DNA of 64,000 bases from Tenacibaculum mesophilum. GTDB lineage: Bacteria; Bacteroidota; Bacteroidia; Flavobacteriales; Flavobacteriaceae. The notes beneath the pieces were generated by a model. It made no database searches and was not told the origin of the DNA. It saw nothing but the letters and a program-made list of their open reading frames with translations. The DNA lies in the NCBI RefSeq assembly GCF_003867075.1, contig NZ_CP032544.1, positions 2,536,001-2,600,000 of the forward strand. The letters are read 5' to 3'. Each line of letters starts with the position of its first letter. Position 1 is the stretch's first letter. Both the position numbers and the translations under genes were made by a program. Shown here piece after piece: positions 8,998 through 16,748 of the stretch.

Positions 8998-9020
8998 TTA
9001 TTTAGATTAATTTTAAATAA
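8998..9020 (-). promoter_or_regulatory. Fur-like operator palindrome, copy 2
   Basis: A 23-bp palindrome with half-sites TTATTTAGATT and ATTTTAAATAA, identical to copy 1 (5764-5786) except for two bases at the centre. It lies directly upstream of the -33 box of the receptor promoter. Regulation by iron through Fur is inferred. Confidence 0.6.
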
Positions 9021-9282
9021 AAAAATCTAAAATTTTGAAATTTAATGAGATATCAACATCTTTTTAATTTTGGTATATTTGTAAAGCACAACTAAAAACC
9101 TATTTAAAATGCATTGGAAAGACCTTTTAGCGCATTTAAAGTTCATGATAAAAAGGAACCCGGAATAGCTATTGTTGTTTGGTTTTGAAGTTTAGCTACT
9201 ATTAATATAAATGATAGGCTAAATAAAGAAAGAGAGTTAATTATATAATTAACAAATTGTTGAATAATCAAATTAATTAAAG
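9021..9282. other. Divergent intergenic region with decayed reading frame
   Basis: No convincing gene. A lone -7-like box TATATTTG (9074-9081, plus strand) precedes a 19-codon frame starting ATG at 9109. In another frame, 9132-9248 reads as peptide apart from one TGA at about 9186-9188, which may be the remnant of a small gene. Expression signals for the homogentisate dioxygenase gene must lie here, but no full promoter is recognisable. Confidence 0.4.
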
Positions 9283-10440
<1,158 letters not shown>

Positions 10441-10524
10441 TTCAGTATATTAATGAGACAATTTGAAAATGTGTCAATTCAATTTTCAAATTAACTAATT
10501 ATCAAATTTTCAAAATAGAGAAAA

Positions 10525-11685
10525 ATGTCAAAAGAAATAAAATCAGTAAACTACGGTTTAGAAAAAATATTTGAAGGAGCGCAAGACTTCTTACCACTTT
10601 TAGGAACAGATTATGTAGAGTTTTATGTTGGTAATGCAAAGCAAGCAGCACACTTTTATAAAACGGCTTTCGGTTTTCAATCATATGCTTATAAAGGGTT
10701 AGAAACAGGGTCTACAGAAGAAGTAAGTTATGTTATTAAGCAAGACAAAATTAAGCTGGTTTTAACAACACCATTAAATAGTAAATCTCCAATTAATGAT
10801 CATATTGTAAAACATGGTGATGGAGTTAAAGTGGTAGCGCTTTGGGTAGAAGATGCAAGAAAAGCATACGAAGAAACAACTTCACGTGGTGCAAAATCGT
10901 ACATGGAGCCTACTGTAGAAAAAGATGAGCACGGAGAAGTTGTAAGAGCAGGGATTTATACGTATGGAGAAACAGTTCATATGTTTGTTGAGCGTAAAAA
11001 CTATAACGGAACATTTTTACCAGGTTTCCAAAAATGGGAATCAGATTATAATCCACCAGCAGCAGGATTAAAATATATCGACCACATGGTAGGTAATGTT
11101 GGTTGGAATCAAATGGATGTTTGGGTAAAATGGTATGAAGATGTAATGGGGTTTGAAAACTTTTTATCATTTGATGATAAGCAAATTCATACAGAATATT
11201 CAGCGTTAATGAGTAAAGTAATGTCTAACGGAAATGGAAGAATTAAATTTCCAATAAATGAACCAGCTGAAGGAAAAAAACGTTCTCAAATTGAAGAGTA
11301 TTTAGATTTTTATGAAGGAGCAGGAGTACAACACATTGCGGTTGCTACTGATGATATTATAAAAACAGTAAGCCAATTAAGGTCTCAAGGAGTAGAGTTC
11401 TTATCAACACCACCAGAAGAATATTATAAAGCAGTTCCAGGAAGATTAGAAGAATTTAGTCACGAGCTAAGAGAAGATATTGAAAAGCTAAAATCTTTAG
11501 GAATTATGATTGATGCTGATGAAGAAGGATATTTATTACAAATTTTCACAAAACCAGTAGAAGATCGTCCAACTTTATTCTTTGAAATTATTCAAAGAAT
11601 GGGAGCCCGTGGTTTTGGAGCTGGAAACTTTAAAGCATTGTTCGAATCAATTGAAAGAGAACAACAATTAAGAGGAACTTTATAG
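10525..11685 (+). CDS. hppD: 4-hydroxyphenylpyruvate dioxygenase
   Basis: A 386-residue enzyme converting 4-hydroxyphenylpyruvate and oxygen to homogentisate and CO2. It has two vicinal-oxygen-chelate domains, N-terminal (residues about 25-160, VEFYVGNAKQAAHFY) and catalytic C-terminal (about 180-360). The iron facial triad is visible: H187 (IDHMVGN), H270 (VQHIAV) and E354 (LFFEIIQ), with the C-terminal gate sequence RGFGAGNFKALFE. It lies directly downstream of hmgA, and the intergenic gap contains an AT-only inverted repeat (10460-10470 with 10482-10492). Product identity is very secure. Confidence 0.97.
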   Translation: MSKEIKSVNYGLEKIFEGAQDFLPLLGTDYVEFYVGNAKQAAHFYKTAFGFQSYAYKGLETGSTEEVSYVIKQDKIKLVLTTPLNSKSPINDHIVKHGDGVKVVALWVEDARKAYEETTSRGAKSYMEPTVEKDEHGEVVRAGIYTYGETVHMFVERKNYNGTFLPGFQKWESDYNPPAAGLKYIDHMVGNVGWNQMDVWVKWYEDVMGFENFLSFDDKQIHTEYSALMSKVMSNGNGRIKFPINEPAEGKKRSQIEEYLDFYEGAGVQHIAVATDDIIKTVSQLRSQGVEFLSTPPEEYYKAVPGRLEEFSHELREDIEKLKSLGIMIDADEEGYLLQIFTKPVEDRPTLFFEIIQRMGARGFGAGNFKALFESIEREQQLRGTL

Positions 11686-11700
11686 ACTAAGATAGATAAT

Positions 11701-11767
11701 AGAAAAAAGAGAAAAGAAAATAGATAGTTAGACTGTCTGTTTTCTCTTTTCTCTTTTCTTTTTTCTC
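11701..11767 (+). terminator. Purine/pyrimidine hairpin between hppD and kynA
   Basis: A purine-only-like arm (11701-11727, A and G with few T) faces a pyrimidine-rich arm (about 11733-11766) with a short loop. Several pairs are G-U in RNA. The right arm ends in a long U/C run, so it may terminate partially, but there is no separate promoter for kynA that I can see before ATG 11782. Confidence 0.45.
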
Positions 11768-11781
11768 AAAAAAACAAGAAA

Positions 11782-12699
11782 ATGAGTAAAGAAGAAATAT
11801 TAAAGGCAATAGAAGAAAAATACGATAAGTTAGGAGTTCCTGTAGAAGCAATGCTAGAAGGGCTGCTATGGAGTGAGCCAATAACTTATTGGGATTACAT
11901 ACAAACAGATGCACTTTTAGGATTGCAAATTCCTAGAACTACGTTACCAGATGAAATGGTTTTTATCATGTATCATCAAGTAAATGAACTGTTGTTTAAA
12001 ATGATTTTGTGGGAAATTGACCAAGTAGCAAAAGCAGAAGAAATTACACCAGATAAATTCTCAAAGCATTTAATGCGCATAAGTCGTTATTTTGATATGT
12101 TATGTAGTTCTTTTACAGTTATGGGTGATGGAATGGATGTAGACCAATACTTAAAATTCAGAAACACATTAACTCCAGCAAGTGGTTTTCAAAGTGCACA
12201 ATATCGTAAGATTGAATTTGCGTCTACCGATCTTATTAATTTGATAGATGCTCGTTATCGAGATACAATTGATAGAAATTCATCATTTAAAAATGCCTAT
12301 GATCATTTATATTGGCAAGCAGCAGGTAAAAATTATACAACGGGTCAAAAAACAACATTATTAAATTTGTTTGAGAAAAAGTATATGGGTGAATTTATAG
12401 ATTTTATGGAAGATTATAATGACTGTAACCTTTCAAAAAAATTCAAACAATTACCTGAAGAAGTTCAAGCAAATGAAGAACTAATAAAAGCAATGCGTCA
12501 CTACGATTATACAGTAAATGTAAAATGGGTAATGGCTCATTACAATGCAGCAGGAAAGTATTTAGGGGGAACTGATGGGGATTTGGAAGCCACAGGAGGA
12601 AGTAATTGGAGAAAGTATTTACATCCAAAGTACCAAAGAAGAATTTTCTTTCCATACTTATGGAGCGAAGAAGAATTAAAAAATTGGGGAACTTTTTAA
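11782..12699 (+). CDS. kynA: Tryptophan 2,3-dioxygenase
   Basis: A 305-residue haem enzyme that opens the indole ring of L-tryptophan to N-formylkynurenine, first step of the kynurenine route. Family motifs in order are: YWDYIQTDALLGLQ (residues 33-46), YHQVNELLFK with the distal active-site histidine H65, FRNTLTPASGFQSAQYR, and the proximal haem region ending in AHYNAAGKYLG with H253, then ATGGSNWRKYL. It is a little longer than the about 280-residue bacterial norm. It follows hmgA-hppD on the same strand, forming a tyrosine/tryptophan catabolic cluster. No kynureninase or formamidase lies nearby. Confidence 0.95.
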   Translation: MSKEEILKAIEEKYDKLGVPVEAMLEGLLWSEPITYWDYIQTDALLGLQIPRTTLPDEMVFIMYHQVNELLFKMILWEIDQVAKAEEITPDKFSKHLMRISRYFDMLCSSFTVMGDGMDVDQYLKFRNTLTPASGFQSAQYRKIEFASTDLINLIDARYRDTIDRNSSFKNAYDHLYWQAAGKNYTTGQKTTLLNLFEKKYMGEFIDFMEDYNDCNLSKKFKQLPEEVQANEELIKAMRHYDYTVNVKWVMAHYNAAGKYLGGTDGDLEATGGSNWRKYLHPKYQRRIFFPYLWSEEELKNWGTF

Positions 12700-12787
12700 A
12701 TTCTAGTAACAAGAAGATAAAAGAAGCATAATGTTCTGTTAAACAGTTTTTTTAATTTTTGGAATGGTAATTGTCTATCAATTTTCA

Positions 12788-12795
12788 TAAGTTTG
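12788..12795 (+). promoter_or_regulatory. -7 box immediately before the DUF3108 gene
   Basis: TAAGTTTG matches TAnnTTTG, but no TTTG lies at 17-23 bases upstream (nearest at 26). Its expected transcription start, six or seven bases on, falls at the ATG 12802. The upstream TTG at 12793 lies inside this box and is therefore unlikely to be the start codon. Confidence 0.4.
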
Positions 12796-12801
12796 AACAT
12801 T

Positions 12802-13578
12802 ATGAGAAAAAGAATATTGTTTTTTACATTTTTAATCGTTGCACAAAGTTTTTTTGCACAAAGTCAACCAAAAGCATACAAAAGCGGAGAGTGGCTCCGG
12901 TTTGATATGAGTTATAGTGGTTTTTTAAAAGCAGGAACAGCTGTTTTACAACTAAAAGAGAAGAACCTAAATAACCAAAAAGTACTACATGCTATAGGAA
13001 CAGGTAAAACAACTGGTGTTATTAGTTGGTTCTTTAAAGTTGATGATAGATATGAAAGTTACTTTGGAATTGACAAAGTTGAGCCCTACTTATTCAAAAG
13101 AAAAATAGATGAGGGCGGACATAAAAAAAATCGACATATAACCTTCAATCACAAGAAAAAAACAGCGTACGTACAGGATTTCCGTAAACAAAAAGATACG
13201 TTAATTTCTATTAAGTCTCCTCAAGATATGATTTCTACGTTCTATTTTTTAAGAAGTCAGAATACAAAAAAATTAAGAAAAGGAGATGAAATTAAGCTTG
13301 ATATGTTCTTTGATAATAAAAGTTATCCTTTTAAATTACGTTTTTTAGGCTATGAAACATTAAAAACAAAATTTGGTAAGGTTAAAACACAAAAATTTAG
13401 ACCATTAGTACAAGCAGGTAGAGTTTTCAAAGCTAAAGAAAGTGTTACTATTTGGATTTCAGCAGATGATAATAAAATTCCAATAAAAATGAAAGCCTCT
13501 TTAGCCGTAGGTTCTTTACGTGCAGAATTAGATGCTTATAAAGGATTAGCAAATCCTTTTGAAATAATAGTTGATTGA
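12802..13578 (+). CDS. DUF3108 domain protein, secreted
   Basis: A 258-residue protein with signal peptide MRKRILFFTFLIVAQSFFAQ and one DUF3108 domain (mature part, beginning GEWLRFDMSYSGFLKAGTA). DUF3108 is a periplasmic or envelope beta-rich domain of unknown function, common in Bacteroidota and Proteobacteria. I place the start at ATG 12802 instead of the in-frame TTG at 12793, because the signal peptide begins there and the TTG lies in a -7-like box. It sits between kynA and an M23 peptidase, which hints at an envelope role. Confidence 0.85.
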   Translation: MRKRILFFTFLIVAQSFFAQSQPKAYKSGEWLRFDMSYSGFLKAGTAVLQLKEKNLNNQKVLHAIGTGKTTGVISWFFKVDDRYESYFGIDKVEPYLFKRKIDEGGHKKNRHITFNHKKKTAYVQDFRKQKDTLISIKSPQDMISTFYFLRSQNTKKLRKGDEIKLDMFFDNKSYPFKLRFLGYETLKTKFGKVKTQKFRPLVQAGRVFKAKESVTIWISADDNKIPIKMKASLAVGSLRAELDAYKGLANPFEIIVD

Positions 13579-13638
13579 AAAAAAATATATAAGCTGTTTA
13601 AGAATTGTTAAAGTGAGAGAAAAAATACTATTTATTTG

Positions 13639-13646
13639 TACTTTTG
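13639..13646 (+). promoter_or_regulatory. -7 box of the M23 peptidase gene
   Basis: TACTTTTG fits TAnnTTTG. No good TTTG partner is seen upstream. It covers the first possible TTG start (13644) and so supports the downstream TTG at 13677 as the translation start. Confidence 0.45.
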
Positions 13647-13676
13647 CGCATAAACTCAAATTTAAAGCAGCTTTTT

Positions 13677-14957
13677 TTGAAAAAAATCATTTTTACATTC
13701 ATTATTTTATGTCTTTTCTTTTCGTGTAAAAAAGAAAAGAAAGTAGTCGTGCAAGAGCCCGTTAAAATAGAAAAACCTAAACCTGTTATAGCTTACGGGT
13801 TTAATTTAGATAATTATAAGGTTATTAACGATACTATAAATAATGGAGAAAGTTTTGGCGTTATTATGGATAGACACCACGTAATGTACCCAAAAATTAA
13901 TGAGATAGCGACTAAAATTAAAGATACTTTTGATGTAAGGAGAATACGATCTGGAAAGGCGTACACAATTTTAGCTTCAAAAGATAGTTTAGATCAGGCT
14001 CAAGTTTTTATTTACAAACATAATAAAGTAGAAGCTACAGTTATAGATTTTAAAGACTCAATAATATCTGCATATAAACATAGAAAAAAGATAAAAACTG
14101 TTGAAAAAGAAATAGCTGGTGAAATTTACTCTAATTTATCTGTAACAATGGATAGCCTACAGTTAAAACCAACGTTAACGAATACTGTAGCAGATATTTA
14201 TGCTTGGACCTTAGATTTTTATCGTTTGCAAAAAGGAGATACATTTAAGTTGATATATGAAGAAAAGTTTATTAATGATACTACCTTTGTTGGCTATGGT
14301 AAAGTCAAAGCAGCTATTTTTAAACATAACGGAGAAGATTTGTATGCTTACAGATATGTAGCCGATTCAATAAAAAAAATTCCAGAGTATTACGATCAGG
14401 AAGGAAATATGCTAAGAAGAGCTTTTTTAAAATCACCAATTAAATTTCAATATCGAATTTCCTCAAGATATAATTTAAGAAGACGAATTAAGTTATATGG
14501 TAATAGAGTAAGACCGCATAAAGGAACTGATTTTGCTGCTAGGTACGGAACTCCTATTATGACAACAGCAAGTGGTACTGTTGTAGAATCAGCAAGAAGA
14601 GGAGGAAATGGTAATTATGTGAAAGTAAAACATAATAGTACCTATACAACACAATACTTACACATGAAAAGACGTAATGTTAGAGTAGGAGATTATGTGA
14701 AGCAAGGAGATATTATAGGTTGGGTTGGTATGACAGGGAATACAAGTGGTCCGCATGTTTGTTATCGTTTTTGGAAAAATGGACGACAAGTAGATCCATT
14801 TCGTGAAAAATTACCATCAGCAGAACCTTTAGACCCTAAAATAAAACCAACGTATTTAGAGTATATAAAACCACTTAAAAGACAGTTAGATAATATAAAA
14901 TTACCACAACCTGAACCACTTTCATTTAAAGAAAAAGAAATTTTAGCTACTAATTAA
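13677..14957 (+). CDS. M23 family metallopeptidase, lipoprotein
   Basis: About 426 residues from a TTG start at 13677, which gives the signal MKKIIFTFIILCLFFSC with lipobox LFFSC. The protein is probably lipid-anchored in the envelope and cleaves or helps cleave peptidoglycan. The LytM/M23 domain is C-terminal (about residues 265-370). The zinc motif HxxxD is RPHKGTD (H281, D285) and the active-site histidine is H329 in YLHMK. The classical HxH is HVC (H360, C362), so cysteine stands where the second histidine ligand is expected. I recall the same change in Bacteroidota relatives, so it may still bind zinc. The stop lies two bases before the pgi start. Confidence 0.88.
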   Translation: MKKIIFTFIILCLFFSCKKEKKVVVQEPVKIEKPKPVIAYGFNLDNYKVINDTINNGESFGVIMDRHHVMYPKINEIATKIKDTFDVRRIRSGKAYTILASKDSLDQAQVFIYKHNKVEATVIDFKDSIISAYKHRKKIKTVEKEIAGEIYSNLSVTMDSLQLKPTLTNTVADIYAWTLDFYRLQKGDTFKLIYEEKFINDTTFVGYGKVKAAIFKHNGEDLYAYRYVADSIKKIPEYYDQEGNMLRRAFLKSPIKFQYRISSRYNLRRRIKLYGNRVRPHKGTDFAARYGTPIMTTASGTVVESARRGGNGNYVKVKHNSTYTTQYLHMKRRNVRVGDYVKQGDIIGWVGMTGNTSGPHVCYRFWKNGRQVDPFREKLPSAEPLDPKIKPTYLEYIKPLKRQLDNIKLPQPEPLSFKEKEILATN

Positions 14958-14959
14958 TT

Positions 14960-16531
14960 ATGCCCTTACAAAATATAAACCCAAGAAAGACAAATGCTTG
15001 GGAGAAGTTAATAAAACATTTTAATGAAGCGAAAAATTATGAGCTAAAAGAACTGTTTCGTAAGAATAAAAACAGAAAAGATAATTTTTCTATTTTGTTA
15101 GATGAATTAAGTGTTGATTATTCTAAAAATAGAATAACTCAAGAAACAATCGACTTATTAATTTCTTTAGCAGAAGAAGTCGAATTAAAAGATGCTATTG
15201 AAAAATATTTTTCAGGAGACAAAATTAATGCTACGGAAAACAGAGCAGTATTGCATACAGCTTTAAGAAGTAGTACAGACCTACCCGTTTTTGTAGGAGG
15301 AAAAGATGTAAAGCCTAAAATTAAAACAGCTTTACGAAAAATGAAAGCTTTTAGTAATAAAGTTATTTCAGGAAAATGGAAAGGCTATACAGGGAAGTCA
15401 ATAACAGATGTTGTTAATATAGGTATTGGAGGATCTGACTTAGGTCCAAAAATGGTTACAGAAGCATTACAGTTTTACAAGAATAAACTGAACATACATT
15501 TTGTGTCAAACATTGATGGAGACCATGTCTCAGAAACTCTTAAAAAAATAAACCCAGAAACAACACTTTTTATAATAGTTTCCAAAAGTTTTACAACACA
15601 GGAAACAATTAATAATGCTAATACAATAAGAGATTGGTTTTTAAAACATGCAACTGTTTTTGATGTTTCTAAACATTTTGTTGCTGTCTCTTGTAATACT
15701 GAAGCTGTTGATAGTTTTGGAATTGATAAAAAAAATATATTTCAAATGTGGGATTGGGTTGGTGGACGCTTTTCTCTCTGGTCAACCGTAGGTTTATCAA
15801 TCTCTCTGTCTATAGGGTTTGAAAATTTTAAAGAATTATTAAAAGGAGCCGAAAAAATGGATGACCATTTTAAAACTACTGATTTTAATAAAAACATACC
15901 AATTGTCTTAGCTCTTTTAAGTATTTGGTATAATAATTTCTTCAATTCTGAAACCGAAATGGTACTGCCCTATAGTGAATATTTAGAAAAACTTCCAGCA
16001 TATTTGCAACAAGCGGTGATGGAAAGTAACGGTAAAGATGTTGATAGAAACGGAAATAAAGTTGATTATCAAACAGGCACAATTGTTTGGGGTGGAACAG
16101 GTGTAAATTCTCAACATGCCTTTATGCAATTATTACATCATGGAACTAAATTAATACCTGTTGATTTTATTGGATTTAAAAAATCATTACATGGTTTAGA
16201 GGAGCATCAAGAGAGGTTATTAGCTAATTATTATGCGCAACAAGAAGCACTTGCATTTGGTAGAACAAAAGAAGAAGCGCACTTAGATTTAAAAGCAAAA
16301 GGTCAGTTAAGTCAAGTAAATACACTTTTACCTTACAAAGTATTTAAGGGGAATCGCCCTAGTAATTCTATAGTTTTTAAAAAACTAACTCCTTATTCTT
16401 TAGGAATGCTTTTAGCTATATATGAACACAAAATTTTTACTCAAGGAGTTATATGGAATATATTTTCATACGATCAATTTGGTGTAGAATTAGGAAAAGA
16501 ACTAGCTCAAAAAAAACTTACAAACGATTAA
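14960..16531 (+). CDS. pgi: Glucose-6-phosphate isomerase
   Basis: A 523-residue glycolytic enzyme interconverting glucose-6-phosphate and fructose-6-phosphate. Both signatures are present: the sugar-phosphate-binding region NIGIGGSDLGP (about residues 153-163) with SKSFTTQET, and the C-terminal DQFGVELGKELA. Catalytic residues by family comparison are E355 (MESNGKDVDRNG), H393 (LLHHGTK) and K513 (ELGKELA). The ATG begins two bases after the M23 stop, so the genes are probably co-transcribed. The length is normal for the long bacterial form. Confidence 0.97.
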   Translation: MPLQNINPRKTNAWEKLIKHFNEAKNYELKELFRKNKNRKDNFSILLDELSVDYSKNRITQETIDLLISLAEEVELKDAIEKYFSGDKINATENRAVLHTALRSSTDLPVFVGGKDVKPKIKTALRKMKAFSNKVISGKWKGYTGKSITDVVNIGIGGSDLGPKMVTEALQFYKNKLNIHFVSNIDGDHVSETLKKINPETTLFIIVSKSFTTQETINNANTIRDWFLKHATVFDVSKHFVAVSCNTEAVDSFGIDKKNIFQMWDWVGGRFSLWSTVGLSISLSIGFENFKELLKGAEKMDDHFKTTDFNKNIPIVLALLSIWYNNFFNSETEMVLPYSEYLEKLPAYLQQAVMESNGKDVDRNGNKVDYQTGTIVWGGTGVNSQHAFMQLLHHGTKLIPVDFIGFKKSLHGLEEHQERLLANYYAQQEALAFGRTKEEAHLDLKAKGQLSQVNTLLPYKVFKGNRPSNSIVFKKLTPYSLGMLLAIYEHKIFTQGVIWNIFSYDQFGVELGKELAQKKLTND

Positions 16532-16669
16532 GCTCTAGTTAATCGTATCTCTTATACTTTTTTTAACTTATATATAGATTTTCTTAACGATAACTTTAGG
16601 GGTTAAATTGTTGTTGTTCAGTGTCTGGAATCTTTTTTTAGATATGGTAAGGTCTTAATTTCTTGTTAA

Positions 16670-16700
16670 AACTTAACATTAAGTTAATATTAGCGCTAAT
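16670..16700 (+). promoter_or_regulatory. Two adjacent palindromes upstream of TonB receptor
   Basis: AACTTAA-CA-TTAAGTT (16670-16685) and the perfect palindrome ATTAGCGCTAAT (16689-16700) lie 49-80 bases before ATG 16749. A degenerate -7 box (GATATTTG, 16710-16717) follows. They could be operator sites for a dimeric regulator. The rest of the gap 16532-16669 shows nothing I can name. Confidence 0.4.
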
Positions 16701-16748
16701 GAAAAGCAGGATATTTGCACCTGCATTTAATAACAATTAGATTAAAAA

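Noticed and set aside
11687..11914. 75-codon minus-strand frame
   Set aside because: It is the complement of the purine-rich hairpin and the start of kynA; leucine/phenylalanine-rich low-complexity product.
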